A DNA stretch of 64,000 nt from DASZQY01 sp035548515 (lineage in GTDB: Bacteria; Pseudomonadota; Alphaproteobacteria; Rhizobiales; Kaistiaceae). The notes under the pieces were generated by a model. The model saw nothing but the letters and a program-made list of their open reading frames with translations. It was not told where the DNA came from and did no database searches. This document shows positions 52,651 to 62,704 of the stretch, piece after piece. The DNA lies in NCBI GenBank assembly GCA_035548515.1, contig DASZSW010000026.1, positions 124,001 through 188,000 on the forward strand. Direction: 5' to 3'. The position numbers were made by a program, and so were the translations under genes. Positions within the stretch are counted from its first letter, which is position 1. Each line of letters starts with the position of its first letter.

Positions 52651-53676
52651 ATGCCGCGTACAACATTGGAGGATGTCGCCCGCACAGCAGGCGTCAGCCT
52701 CGCGACCGTCGATCGAGTATTGAACCGACGCCCCGGTGTTCACGCCGAAACGGCGGAGCGCGTTCAGGCCGCGGTCGATCTGCTGAAATATCGTCCCGAT
52801 CGCCTCGCGGCGCGTCTGGCGCGCGGTCGCGATCATCGCTTCCGGTTCGTCCTGCCAACCGGTGACAACGCTTTCATGCAGGCGCTGGAAAAAGAGGTGC
52901 GCGCAGCAGCCGAGCGCTTTGCTGACGAGCGCGTGCAGATTTCCATCACCCACGTTGACGTCTTTGACGGTGACGTCCTCGCCACCGCGCTCGAAGGGAT
53001 GCACGGCGAGGTCGATGGCATCGCAGTTGTGGCCCTCGACCACCCGCGCGTGCGTGAAGCGATCGACGAACTGGCGACCGCAGGCGTGACGGTGGTGACG
53101 CTCGTCTCGGACGTACCGAGGGCGAGCCGCGCGCACTACGTCGGCATCGACAACTCCGCCGCCGGCCGAACAGCAGCGAGCCTGCTTGGCCGCTTCTTTG
53201 GTGGCAACGTGGGAACTGTCGGGCTGATCGCCGGCTCCGTCGCCTTGCGCGATCACATCGAGCGCCAGCTCGGCTTCGAGCAGGTGATGAGCCGCGACTT
53301 CCCGCGCCTCAAAGTGCTGCCCATCCGGGAAGGCCGCGACGAGGATGATCGCGCCGAGGCACTCTGCCGCGATCTCCTGCGTGCCAACCCCGATCTCGTC
53401 GGGCTGTACAACATCGGCGCCGGCACCACCGGAATCGTCACAGCTCTGGAGTCGGAGGGGCGCGAGCGCGACATCGTCTTTGTCGCCCACGACCTCACCA
53501 CATTCAATCGCAAGTTCCTGATCCGCGGGGCCATCGACGCGATCATCCACCAGGACCCGGGCCACGAGGTCCGCAGCGCCGTGCGACTGCTCATCGCGGA
53601 GCGTGAGGGCCTGCCGATCTACCCGGGCCAGGAACGCATACGCATAGATATTTTCCTGCGCGAGAACGTCCCGTAG
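52651..53676 (+). CDS. LacI-family transcriptional regulator of the sugar operon
   Basis: The product is 341 residues. The ATG at 52651 follows GGAGGGG. The LacI helix-turn-helix TLEDVARTAGVSLATVDRVL is followed by RRPGVHAETAERVQAAV, then a periplasmic-binding-protein-like sensor domain (SAAGRTAASLLGRFFGGNVG). It directly precedes xylB and xylA and most likely represses them until a pentose-type sugar binds. The ligand is inferred from context. Confidence 0.88.
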   Translation: MPRTTLEDVARTAGVSLATVDRVLNRRPGVHAETAERVQAAVDLLKYRPDRLAARLARGRDHRFRFVLPTGDNAFMQALEKEVRAAAERFADERVQISITHVDVFDGDVLATALEGMHGEVDGIAVVALDHPRVREAIDELATAGVTVVTLVSDVPRASRAHYVGIDNSAAGRTAASLLGRFFGGNVGTVGLIAGSVALRDHIERQLGFEQVMSRDFPRLKVLPIREGRDEDDRAEALCRDLLRANPDLVGLYNIGAGTTGIVTALESEGRERDIVFVAHDLTTFNRKFLIRGAIDAIIHQDPGHEVRSAVRLLIAEREGLPIYPGQERIRIDIFLRENVP

Positions 53677-53707
53677 AGGACGGCCGCCAAGGAGAGGAAA
53701 GGGACGG

Positions 53708-55165
53708 ATGTACGTCGGACTGGATATCGGCACGTCTTCGGTGAAGGCGGTGCTGATCGATCAGAACCAGCGCCTGATCGCGAGCGAGACCGCGCCGCTT
53801 GAGGTGTCGCGTCCCCATTCCGGCTGGTCGGAACAGGACCCGGATTCGTGGTGGACGGCGTGCGAGGCGGTGATGGATCGCCTGGCGAAGGCCCATCCGC
53901 GCGAGATTGGCGCAGTGAAGGGTATCGGCCTCTCGGGCCACATGCACGGCGCGACTCTGCTCGACGCCGCCGACAAGCCTCTCCGCCCCTGCATCCTGTG
54001 GAACGACGTACGTTCTGCGGAAGAGGCAAAGGCGCTCGACGCCAATCCGATCTTCCGCAAGCTGACCGGCAACATCGTCTTCCCGGGCTTCACCGCGCCG
54101 AAGCTTGCCTGGGTGGCGAAGCACGAGCCGGAAACCTTCGCCAAGGTCGCGATGGTCCTGCTGCCCAAGGACTACGTGCGGCTGAAGCTTACCGGCGACC
54201 GCGCCTCGGAGATGTCGGACTCGGCCGGGACGTCGTGGCTGGATGTCGGCAAGCGCGACTGGAGCGATGATCTGCTCGCCGCGACCAAACTCAATCGCCA
54301 GCAGATGCCGGAGTTGTACGAGGGCTCCGCGCCGACCGGGAAGCTGCGCGCCGATCTCGCCAGCCGCTGGGGCATGGCATCCGCACCGGTGGTGGCCGGT
54401 GGCGGCGGCGACAACGCGGCTTCGGCCTGCGGCGTCGGCGTCGTGCGACCCGGTACCGCGTTCGTTTCGCTCGGTACCTCTGGCGTTCTGTTCGTATCCA
54501 ACGCGCGCTTCTCGCCCGATCCCGCGACCGCGGTGCACGCCTTCTGCCACGCTGTGCCGGATACGTGGCACCAGATGGGCGTCATACTTTCAGCCGCCGG
54601 CGCCCTCGAATGGCTGGCTGGCGTGTTCGCGACCGACGCCGCTCACCTGACGCGTCCGCTGGACGACGACCGGAGCGGACCGGGCGAGGTGATGTTCCTG
54701 CCGTACCTCGGCGGCGAGCGCACGCCGCACAACGACGCCGCCATCCGCGGCAGCTTCACCGGCCTCAACTACGGCACCGACAAGACGGCGCTGGCCAAGG
54801 CTGTGCTGGAGGGCGTGTCCTTCGCGTTCGCCGACAGCCTTGCCGCGCTTCGCAAAGCCGGCGCCGATGTCAGCCGCGCACTCGCGGTCGGCGGCGGATC
54901 GCGCTCGAAGGCATGGCTGCGCATGATCGCCAGCACGTTGAACATCGCCATCGATATCCCCGAGGAAGGCGACTTTGGCGCCGGCCTCGGTGCCGCGCGC
55001 CTCGGTCTGATCGCGGCTGAAGGCGCCGACCCGCTTGCGGTCTGCGCGCCGCCGAAAATCCGGGAGACCATCGAGCCCGACAGGTATCTCGTTTCCGCCT
55101 ACGCTGCGGCGTACGCGACCTACAAGAAACTTTACCCCGCCATCAAGGAGGCAACGTCGCCATGA
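53708..55165 (+). CDS. xylB: Xylulokinase XylB
   Basis: The product is 485 residues with AAGGAGAGGAAA before the ATG. FGGY-kinase motifs are YVGLDIGTSSVKAVLID (N-terminal phosphate loop), GLSGHMHGATLLD, and the ATP-binding GGGSRSKAWLRMIASTLN. It phosphorylates D-xylulose. The stop overlaps the xylA start in the sequence CCATGA. Confidence 0.93.
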   Translation: MYVGLDIGTSSVKAVLIDQNQRLIASETAPLEVSRPHSGWSEQDPDSWWTACEAVMDRLAKAHPREIGAVKGIGLSGHMHGATLLDAADKPLRPCILWNDVRSAEEAKALDANPIFRKLTGNIVFPGFTAPKLAWVAKHEPETFAKVAMVLLPKDYVRLKLTGDRASEMSDSAGTSWLDVGKRDWSDDLLAATKLNRQQMPELYEGSAPTGKLRADLASRWGMASAPVVAGGGGDNAASACGVGVVRPGTAFVSLGTSGVLFVSNARFSPDPATAVHAFCHAVPDTWHQMGVILSAAGALEWLAGVFATDAAHLTRPLDDDRSGPGEVMFLPYLGGERTPHNDAAIRGSFTGLNYGTDKTALAKAVLEGVSFAFADSLAALRKAGADVSRALAVGGGSRSKAWLRMIASTLNIAIDIPEEGDFGAGLGAARLGLIAAEGADPLAVCAPPKIRETIEPDRYLVSAYAAAYATYKKLYPAIKEATSP

Positions 55166-56481
55166 GTGCCCGTTTCTTCGGCCAGGAGAAGCCGATCAAG
55201 TTCAAAGGTCCCAAGGCGGCGCCCGGCGAGTTTGCCTTCCGCTACTACGACCCGAACAAGAAGGTGCTGGGCAAACGGATGGAGGATCACCTCCGTTTCG
55301 CCGTCTGCTACTGGCATTCCTTCACCTGGCCGGGTGGCGATCCCTTCGGTGGCGAGACCTTCAATCGCCCGTGGATGCACACCGCCGACGGCATGCAGGG
55401 CGCACGCGACAAGGCTGACGTCGCCTTCGAGATGTTCCGCCTGCTGGGGGTCCCGTTCTTCACGTTCCACGATCGTGACATCGCGCCCGAGGGCGCGACG
55501 CTGGCGGAATCCAATCGCATGGTACGCGAGATCGGCGAGATTTTCGCACAGAAGATGGAGAAGACCGGCGTGAAGCTCCTGTGGGGCACCGCCAACCTCT
55601 TCTCCAACCGCCGCTTCATGGCGGGTGCGGCGACCAATCCTGATCCGGAGGTGTTTGCCTATGCCGCAGCGCAGGTGAAAAACGCGCTGGAACTGACACA
55701 TGAACTCGGCGGCGCGAACTACGTGCTCTGGGGCGGCCGCGAAGGCTACGAGACTCTGCTCAACACCGATCTGAAGCGCGAGCTGGCACAGTTCGGCCGC
55801 TTCCTGACCATGGTCGTCGAGCACAAGGAAAAGATCGGCTTCAAGGGCACGATCCTGATCGAGCCGAAGCCGAAGGAGCCGACCAAGCACCAGTACGACT
55901 ACGACGTCGGCACCATCTACGGCATGCTCAAGCAGTTCGACCTCGAAAAGAAGGTCAAGATCAACATCGAGCAGAACCACGCCATCCTCGCCGGCCACAC
56001 GTTTGAGCACGAGCTTCAGCTCGCCGGCGCTCTGGGCATCCTCGGTTCCATCGACATCAACCGCGGCGACTATCTCCTGGGCTGGGACACCGACCAGTTC
56101 GCCATGAACATTCCCGAGATGGTCCTGGCGGCGCTGGCGATCCTGAAGGCCGGCGGTCTCGGCACCGGCGGTTACAACTTCGACGCCAAGATCCGCCGCC
56201 AGTCGATCGAGCCGGACGACCTGCTGATCGCCCACGTCAACTCCATGGACGCCTGTGCCCGCGGTCTGCTGATCGCGGAGCGGATCATCAACGACGGCAA
56301 GCTCGATCAGTTCGTGACGGATCGCTACGCCGGCTGGGACGGCAAGGAAGGCAAGGCGATCCTCGCCGGCAAGAGGTCGCTGGACGACCTCTCCGACTAT
56401 GTGCTGAAGAAGAAGATCGAACCGCAGCCCAAGAGCGGCAAGCAGGAGTACCTGGAAGGCCTGCTCAACGACTACCTGTAA
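55162..56481 (+). CDS. xylA: Xylose isomerase XylA
   Basis: The product is 439 residues, the usual length. The signature FHDRDIAPEGATLAESNRMV includes the catalytic His; metal-binding acidic residues occur in IEPKPKEPTKHQYDYD and HVNSMDACARGL (about 325). It converts D-xylose to D-xylulose. It is translationally coupled to xylB. Confidence 0.95.
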   Translation: MSARFFGQEKPIKFKGPKAAPGEFAFRYYDPNKKVLGKRMEDHLRFAVCYWHSFTWPGGDPFGGETFNRPWMHTADGMQGARDKADVAFEMFRLLGVPFFTFHDRDIAPEGATLAESNRMVREIGEIFAQKMEKTGVKLLWGTANLFSNRRFMAGAATNPDPEVFAYAAAQVKNALELTHELGGANYVLWGGREGYETLLNTDLKRELAQFGRFLTMVVEHKEKIGFKGTILIEPKPKEPTKHQYDYDVGTIYGMLKQFDLEKKVKINIEQNHAILAGHTFEHELQLAGALGILGSIDINRGDYLLGWDTDQFAMNIPEMVLAALAILKAGGLGTGGYNFDAKIRRQSIEPDDLLIAHVNSMDACARGLLIAERIINDGKLDQFVTDRYAGWDGKEGKAILAGKRSLDDLSDYVLKKKIEPQPKSGKQEYLEGLLNDYL

Positions 56482-56507
56482 GCCGCGGTAGGGGAGGGAG
56501 AACGACA

Positions 56508-57746
56508 ATGGTCAAGGCATTCGAACCGAAGCTGATGAAGGTCGGCGTGCTCACCGCCGCCTTGCAGGAGCTGACACCGCGCAAGGTCCGCGATCCCGAT
56601 CCGGACAAGGCGATCGAGGAGTGGCTGGATTTCGCCAGGGAGCTGGGCGTCAACTACATCCAGCTTTCCGCGGCGCTCCACCCTTCGGAGTCGGACATCC
56701 CGCCAGAGGCGATGCTCGACCCGGTCGCCAACACACTCGACCTTCGCAAGCCCTTCGACAAGACGCGCGCGGCCCGCGTGACCAACGCGATGAAGGCGAC
56801 CGGCGTGTCGCTGTCGGACATCGGCTACTTCGACAACATGCTGCACGAAGACGGTGCCATCCGGCAGAAGAAGATCGACTTCATGATCCGCGCCATGGAC
56901 GCGGCCGTGCTGTTGGGCACCGACGCCGTCTGCGGGTTCGTCGGGCGGAACCAGAAGCACTCGATGGACGAGAACCTGCAGGACTTCGAGCAGCACTTCA
57001 TCCCGCTGCTCAAGGCCGCCAAGGATCGCGGCCTCGTCTACCGCGTCGAGCAGTGTCCGATGCCGGGCTGGACGGTCAGCGACAACTGGCACAACAACAT
57101 CGCCTACACGCCCGGCGCCTGGATCGCGCTCCACAAGATCGCGGAGAAGCATAAGGTCGCGGACCAGTTCCGCATCCACTACGACCCGTCGCACGCGATC
57201 CTGATGGGTCAGGATACGCGCTCGATCTTCCAGTACCTCAAGGACACCGGCTACGGCTTCCTGATCGCGGGTTTCCACGTGAAGGGCCAGGTGATCGATT
57301 CCAAGGGCATCGCCGCCTGGGGCTACGGCGGCCAGACGCTTGAGCGCGGCGACTGGAAGAACGGCAAGCCTTCGACGGACGCGGCCGACTGGGGCAACGC
57401 CTGGAAGAAGCAGGTGGCCTTCAGCGAGCACGAACTGCCGGGCACGGCGCGTCACGATCCGCTCGCGTATCTCCAGAACCGCACGGTCGACTGGCTCGAC
57501 CATCAGCTCGCAGCACGTGAGCTGCTGCCGCTCGACGTTGCCAACACCCATCTCGTCGTCGAGCACGAATACGGCCCGGCCCGCGTGCAGGAGAAGGAGA
57601 AACTGAAGCCGATCCTGCAAGGATCGATCGCCTTCACCCGGCACATCGACGAGGCGGCGGCCGCGATGTTCGCGCTTCAGCACGAGGTGCTGAAGTCGCA
57701 AAACATTCCGATCCAAGGTGTCGGTCGCCAGGCATATCGGTCGTAA
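56508..57746 (+). CDS. Sugar phosphate isomerase/epimerase (TIM barrel)
   Basis: The product is 412 residues with GGGAGGGAG before the ATG. It has the xylose-isomerase-like TIM-barrel pattern: LGVNYIQLSAALHPSESDIP, VYRVEQCPMPGWTV, HYDPSHAILMGQD and GFHVKGQVIDSKGIAAWG, with the conserved Glu/Asp/His metal residues. The substrate is unknown. It is followed by a Gfo/Idh/MocA dehydrogenase, a common pairing in sugar catabolism (isomerase plus oxidoreductase). Confidence 0.88.
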   Translation: MVKAFEPKLMKVGVLTAALQELTPRKVRDPDPDKAIEEWLDFARELGVNYIQLSAALHPSESDIPPEAMLDPVANTLDLRKPFDKTRAARVTNAMKATGVSLSDIGYFDNMLHEDGAIRQKKIDFMIRAMDAAVLLGTDAVCGFVGRNQKHSMDENLQDFEQHFIPLLKAAKDRGLVYRVEQCPMPGWTVSDNWHNNIAYTPGAWIALHKIAEKHKVADQFRIHYDPSHAILMGQDTRSIFQYLKDTGYGFLIAGFHVKGQVIDSKGIAAWGYGGQTLERGDWKNGKPSTDAADWGNAWKKQVAFSEHELPGTARHDPLAYLQNRTVDWLDHQLAARELLPLDVANTHLVVEHEYGPARVQEKEKLKPILQGSIAFTRHIDEAAAAMFALQHEVLKSQNIPIQGVGRQAYRS

Positions 57747-57761
57747 CGAGGGGGAACGACG

Positions 57762-58931
57762 ATGGTTGAAGCACGCAGTGACGCCGGCGCCGGCCGGCGC
57801 ATCCGCCTCGGCATGGTCGGCGGCGGGCAGGGCGCCTTCATCGGCGCCGTCCACCGCATCGCCTCACGCATCGACGACCAGTACGAGCTGGTCGCCGGCG
57901 CTTTGTCGTCGACGCCGAAGAAGGCGATCGATTCCGCGCTCGAGATCGGCATCGCCCGCGACCGCGCCTATGGCAGCTTCGAGGAGATGGCGAAAGCCGA
58001 AGCGAAGCGCCCCGATGGCATCGAGGCTGTGGCGATCGTGACGCCGAACCACATGCACGCCGGCCCGGCCAAGGCCTTCCTCAAGGCTGGCATCCACGTC
58101 ATATGCGACAAGCCGCTGGCGCTCTCCGCCAAGGAAGCAAAGGAGCTGGTCGCGCTGACGAAGAAGACCGGCAAGATCTTCGCCGTCACGCACAACTACA
58201 CCGGCTATCCGATGATCCGCCAGGCGCGCGCCATGATCGCGGCGGGCGAGCTCGGCGAGCTCCGCGTCGTGCAGGCCGAATACGCGCAGGACTGGCTGAC
58301 CGAGCGCGTCGAGGCGACCGGCCAGAAGCAGGCGGATTGGCGCACCGACCCCAAGCGCTCTGGCGCCGGCGGCGCGCTCGGCGACATCGGCACGCACGCC
58401 TACAACCTTGCCTGCTTCGTCACCGGCCTGACGCTGGATTCGCTCTGTGCCGACCTCACCGCCTTCGTGAAGGGCCGCAAACTTGACGACAACGACAACG
58501 TGCTGCTGCGCTGGAAGGGCGGTGCCAAGGGCATGCTCTGGGCAAGCCAGGTCGCGCCCGGCAACGAGAACGGCCTGACGCTCCGCGTCTACGGCACCAA
58601 AGGCGGTCTATTCTGGAAGCAGGAGGACCCGAATTACCTATGGTTCGCGCCCTTCGGCCAGCCGCCCCGCAAGATCACCCGCGGCGGCGCCGGGTCCGGC
58701 CCGGAAGCGGGCCGCCTGACGCGCGTACCGTCCGGCCATCCGGAGGGCTACCTTGAAGGCTTCGCCAACATCTACAGCGAGGTCGCCAAGGCGATCATCG
58801 CCGCACGCACCGGCGCCAAGCTCGATCCCGCGGTGATCTTCCCGACCGTCGAGGACGGCCTCAAGGGCATGGAATTCATCGAGGCGGCCGTGAAGTCGAG
58901 CGCCAAGGGCGCGACCTGGGTGAAGGTGTAG
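57762..58931 (+). CDS. Gfo/Idh/MocA-family oxidoreductase
   Basis: The product is 389 residues. The NAD(P)-binding motif GMVGGGQGAFIGAVHR and the conserved DKPLALSAKEA are intact, and GGGALGDIGTHAYNLACF-like sequence is present as GAGGALGDIGTHAYNLACFV. These enzymes oxidise or reduce sugars and cyclitols. It is the last gene of the LacI-controlled operon, and likely oxidises a sugar that the upstream isomerase interconverts. Confidence 0.9.
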   Translation: MVEARSDAGAGRRIRLGMVGGGQGAFIGAVHRIASRIDDQYELVAGALSSTPKKAIDSALEIGIARDRAYGSFEEMAKAEAKRPDGIEAVAIVTPNHMHAGPAKAFLKAGIHVICDKPLALSAKEAKELVALTKKTGKIFAVTHNYTGYPMIRQARAMIAAGELGELRVVQAEYAQDWLTERVEATGQKQADWRTDPKRSGAGGALGDIGTHAYNLACFVTGLTLDSLCADLTAFVKGRKLDDNDNVLLRWKGGAKGMLWASQVAPGNENGLTLRVYGTKGGLFWKQEDPNYLWFAPFGQPPRKITRGGAGSGPEAGRLTRVPSGHPEGYLEGFANIYSEVAKAIIAARTGAKLDPAVIFPTVEDGLKGMEFIEAAVKSSAKGATWVKV

Positions 58932-58938
58932 CCCTGTT

Positions 58939-58978
58939 GCGTTCGCGGAACGAGCACCGCGCTGATCCACGCGAACGC
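58939..58978. terminator. Large hairpin between convergent genes
   Basis: GCGTTCGCG (58939-58947) pairs exactly with CGCGAACGC (58970-58978) around a 22-base loop. It lies between the end of the sugar operon and the opposite-strand membrane-protein gene. It could terminate both transcripts, but no T-tract follows, so it is only a candidate. Confidence 0.4.
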
Positions 58979-59010
58979 GGACGACCCATGCCCGTGTAGA
59001 GCATTTGCTC

Positions 59011-59589
59011 CTACGGCAGCATCTCCTGCGGCACCGCAAGCGGATCGTACGTCAGCGGCCGCGCGCGCCGCAGGTATCGCAGCAGCGTCGGGATGAACGC
59101 CGCAATGATTGCCAGCTTCAGGATGATAATGCCGGGCAGCGCCGCAATCGGGAACAGCAGCAGGACGAATGCCAGCGCTGCGAATGTGAGCAATGCGACG
59201 AACAGGTTCGCCACATAGCCGGCCGGCGTGTTGCCGCTGCGGTAGCGCACGTCGCGGCCTTGCGCCGCCAGCCTCCGGTGAAACTCGGCGACGAAAGTGG
59301 CATAGCCCGCGCTCTGGTCCTCGAAATCGGCGAAGCCGCGGTAGCTCTGGTTGAACAGCTCTACCATCCCGCCCGCCTTCAGGATTACCCGCATCCGGAA
59401 ACGCCGTGTGACGACGCGCGTCGGCGCGTAGGCGAGCCGCACTTCCGCAATCTGGTCGAGGAACACACCGTCCAGCGGCCTCCCATCGTCTTGCCATGTC
59501 AGGGCGTCGCCGGTCAGGCGATAAGTCCGCGTCGGCACGAAGGCGTTGGCGCGGACGGTGTAGGTGGGCGTGTCGGGCGAATCCGCCAT
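59011..59589 (-). CDS. Hypothetical membrane protein
   Basis: The product is 192 residues from the ATG at 59589. The N-terminal two-thirds look soluble and PH-domain-like (YTVRANAFVPTRTYRLTGDA, VFLDQIAEVRLAYAPTRVVT). Then a pair of membrane segments occurs (LFVALLTFAALAFVLLLFPI; GIIILKLAIIAAFIPTLLRY). The PH-like fold would be cytoplasmic, and no function can be assigned. It is divergent from putA with a 59-bp gap. Confidence 0.72.
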   Translation of the reverse strand: MADSPDTPTYTVRANAFVPTRTYRLTGDALTWQDDGRPLDGVFLDQIAEVRLAYAPTRVVTRRFRMRVILKAGGMVELFNQSYRGFADFEDQSAGYATFVAEFHRRLAAQGRDVRYRSGNTPAGYVANLFVALLTFAALAFVLLLFPIAALPGIIILKLAIIAAFIPTLLRYLRRARPLTYDPLAVPQEMLP

Positions 59590-59648
59590 GCGCGGCGAGC
59601 ATAGTGTAGCGCCATCGCCATTGGCCACCGCTCCGCTAGAATGGCCCT

Positions 59649-62600
59649 ATGACCACGCCGGCCGTCCCGCCCTTTTCCGCCCTTTACGCTCCCGACGATG
59701 AGACCCTGATCCGCCGCTACATCGCGGAAACGCACCTCGACGCCGTAGCTGAAGCGCGCATCGACAAGCGCGCCACGGCGCTGATCGAGGCGATCCGGGC
59801 CAGCGCGGGCTCGATCGGCGGACTGGAAGACTTCCTCCGCGAGTTCGCGCTGTCAACGCGCGAAGGGCTGGCGCTGATGGTGCTCGCCGAGGCGCTGCTC
59901 CGCATCCCGGACAACGCCACGCAGGACAGGCTGATCGAGGAGAAGCTCGGCGGTGGCGACTGGGAGGAGCACGCCGGCAAGCACGATACGCTGTTCGTTG
60001 CCGCCTCGATCTGGGCGCTGGGCCTGTCGAGCCGGATAGTCCAGCCGGAAGACACGCCCCAAAGCGTTTTCGGCGGCATGGTTCGCCGCCTTGGTCAACC
60101 CGCGGTACGTGCCGCTACGCGGCAGGCGATGCGCGTGCTCGGCCATCACTTCGTGCTGGGCGAAACGATCGGCGATGCGCTCCGCCGCGCCGCGCCCGCG
60201 GAGGCGCGCGGCAGCCGCCATTCCTACGATATGCTGGGCGAGGGCGCGCGCACCGCCGCCGACGCCGAGCGCTACCTCGAGGCGTACGCCGCGGCGCTGG
60301 CCGAGATCGGAAAGTCGGCCGGGAGCAGCAAGCTGCCCAATCGGCCCGGCATCTCCGTGAAGCTTTCCGCGCTCCATCCGCGCTACGAAGCGGTGAAACG
60401 CGAGCGTGTGCTGGCCGAACTCGCGCCGCGCCTGTTGCTGCTCGCCCGACAGGCCAAAAGCTACGACCTGAATCTCACTGTCGATGCCGAGGAGGCCGAC
60501 CGGCTGGAACTGTCGCTGGCGGTCGTAGGTGCCGTCGCCGCCGATCCATCGCTTGCCGGCTGGGATGGGTTCGGCATCGCCATCCAGGCGTACCAGAAGC
60601 GCGCGCCGGCTGTGGTGGAGTGGATGGACGCGCTCGCCGGTTCGCTCGGCCGCCGCTTCATGGTGCGGCTGGTGAAGGGCGCCTACTGGGACACCGAGAT
60701 CAAGCGCGCGCAGGAGCGGGGCCTGGCCGGCTACCCTGTCTTCACCCGCAAGGCCGCGACCGACCAGTCGTATCTTGCGTGCGCACAGCGCCTGCTCGTT
60801 GCCCGGAGCCGCATCTATCCGCAATTCGCCACGCACAATGCGCTGACCGTCGCGACCATCCTTGAGATGGCGGGCCAGCCGGACGGCTTCGAGTTTCAGC
60901 GCCTGCACGGCATGGGGGAGACGCTGCAGGAGGCAACCGCGAAGCAGGGCGTCCGCGTGCCGTGGCGCATCTACGCCCCGGTCGGCGGGCATCGCGAGCT
61001 GCTGGCCTACCTCGTACGCCGCCTACTGGAGAACGGCGCCAACTCATCCTTCGTCGCCGTCGTCGGTGACAAGGACGTCCCCGTGACGCAGCTCCTCCGC
61101 CGTCCCGCCGCGTTGCTGGAAGGCGGCACCCGCGTGCGCCATCGCCACGTGCCGTTGCCCGCCGATATCTACGCGCCAAGCCGGCGCAATTCCCGTGGCA
61201 TGGAGTTCGGCTCCGACGCCGATCTCGCCGCGCTGGTCGCAGGCACCGCCCGTGCGGACCTCACCCCCAAGTCTGTCGCTGACACCGCGCCCGCCATCGA
61301 CGGCATCATGGCGACCGCCGCTAAAGGCTTCGCGGCATGGTCGCGCGTGCCCGCCGCAGACCGTGCTGCGGCGCTGGATCGTCTCGCCGACCTGATCGAA
61401 GCCGATCGCGACCACCTCGTGGCGCTGATGGCCGACGAGGGCGGCAAGACCCTGGTCGACGGCATTGCCGAGGTGCGTGAAGCTGCCGACTTCTGCCGAT
61501 ACTACGCCAGCGAAGCGCGTCGCACGTTCGCCGGCGAAACGATGCCCGGCCCGACGGGCGAAGATGACCGGCTGCGCTATCGCGGCCGCGGCGTCTTCGT
61601 CTGCATCTCGCCGTGGAATTTCCCGCTGGCGATCTTCCTCGGCCAGGTCACCGCCGCGTTGGCCGCCGGCAACGCCGTGGTCGCCAAGCCGGCCGAGCAA
61701 ACGCCGCGCACCGCTGCCCGCGCCATGGCGCTGCTGCATCGCGCCGGCGTCCCCGCCGACGCCGCGCAACTGGCACCCGGCGATGGCAAGATCGGCGCGA
61801 CGCTGGTCGCCCACCCGAAGACCGCCGGCGTTGCCTTCACCGGCTCGACCGAGGTCGCTTGGTCGATCAACCGCACGCTCGCCGCGAAGCAGGGTCCCAT
61901 CGTCCCGCTCATTGCCGAGACCGGCGGCATCAATGCCATGATCGTCGACGCCACGGCGCTGCCCGAGCAGGTGACCGACGACGTGGTGACCTCCGCCTTC
62001 CGCTCCGCCGGCCAGCGCTGTTCGGCGTTGCGGCTGCTGTGCCTCCAGGACGATATCGCCGATCGCGTGCTGGCGATGATCGCCGGCGCGGCGGCCGAGC
62101 TGACCGTCGGCGACCCACGACTTCCCGTGACCGATGTCGGCCCGGTCATCGACGCCGAGGCCAAGCGCAACCTCGACGCCCATATCGCCCGCATGCGCGC
62201 CGAGCCCTGGGCGAAGATCGTCTACGCCGGCACGGCGCCCTCAGCGGGCACATTCGTCGCGCCCCACATCATCGCGCTCGACAAGCCGCAGCGACTGGAT
62301 CGCGAGGTGTTCGGTCCTGTCCTCCACGTCGTGCGCTGGAAGGCGGCGGAGCTCGACGCGCTGATCGATGCGATCGCAGCGACCGGCTACGGCCTGACGC
62401 TTGGCGTCCACTCGCGCATCGACGAAACCGCGCGTCGCGTCGTCGATCGACTGCCGGTCGGCAACGTCTACGTCAACCGCAACATGATCGGCGCCGTCGT
62501 CGGGACGCAGCCGTTTGGCGGCTCGGGCCTGTCGGGCACCGGGCCGAAGGCCGGAGGTCCCGATTATCTCCGCCGTTTCGCGCTGGAGCAGGTGGTGTCA

Positions 62601-62657
62601 GTCAACACCGCGGCGGTCGGCGGCAACGCCTCGCTCATCGCGATGGGCGACGACTAG
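59649..62657 (+). CDS. putA: Bifunctional proline dehydrogenase/P5C dehydrogenase PutA
   Basis: The product is 1002 residues. The proline dehydrogenase barrel is recognised by LVKGAYWDTEIKRAQERGLA, then GYPVFTRKAATDQSYLACAQ; the aldehyde dehydrogenase half by ISPWNFPLAIFLGQVTAALA, ETGGINAMIVDAT and FRSAGQRCSALRLL, with the catalytic Cys in GQRCS. The E. coli-type N-terminal ribbon-helix-helix DNA-binding domain is missing, so this is a non-regulatory short PutA. It oxidises proline to glutamate at the membrane. Confidence 0.95.
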   Translation: MTTPAVPPFSALYAPDDETLIRRYIAETHLDAVAEARIDKRATALIEAIRASAGSIGGLEDFLREFALSTREGLALMVLAEALLRIPDNATQDRLIEEKLGGGDWEEHAGKHDTLFVAASIWALGLSSRIVQPEDTPQSVFGGMVRRLGQPAVRAATRQAMRVLGHHFVLGETIGDALRRAAPAEARGSRHSYDMLGEGARTAADAERYLEAYAAALAEIGKSAGSSKLPNRPGISVKLSALHPRYEAVKRERVLAELAPRLLLLARQAKSYDLNLTVDAEEADRLELSLAVVGAVAADPSLAGWDGFGIAIQAYQKRAPAVVEWMDALAGSLGRRFMVRLVKGAYWDTEIKRAQERGLAGYPVFTRKAATDQSYLACAQRLLVARSRIYPQFATHNALTVATILEMAGQPDGFEFQRLHGMGETLQEATAKQGVRVPWRIYAPVGGHRELLAYLVRRLLENGANSSFVAVVGDKDVPVTQLLRRPAALLEGGTRVRHRHVPLPADIYAPSRRNSRGMEFGSDADLAALVAGTARADLTPKSVADTAPAIDGIMATAAKGFAAWSRVPAADRAAALDRLADLIEADRDHLVALMADEGGKTLVDGIAEVREAADFCRYYASEARRTFAGETMPGPTGEDDRLRYRGRGVFVCISPWNFPLAIFLGQVTAALAAGNAVVAKPAEQTPRTAARAMALLHRAGVPADAAQLAPGDGKIGATLVAHPKTAGVAFTGSTEVAWSINRTLAAKQGPIVPLIAETGGINAMIVDATALPEQVTDDVVTSAFRSAGQRCSALRLLCLQDDIADRVLAMIAGAAAELTVGDPRLPVTDVGPVIDAEAKRNLDAHIARMRAEPWAKIVYAGTAPSAGTFVAPHIIALDKPQRLDREVFGPVLHVVRWKAAELDALIDAIAATGYGLTLGVHSRIDETARRVVDRLPVGNVYVNRNMIGAVVGTQPFGGSGLSGTGPKAGGPDYLRRFALEQVVSVNTAAVGGNASLIAMGDD

Positions 62658-62704
62658 CGACGGTTCGCGCGGTCTGCCATTCTCGCTCCAACCGAGGTGG
62701 AGCG

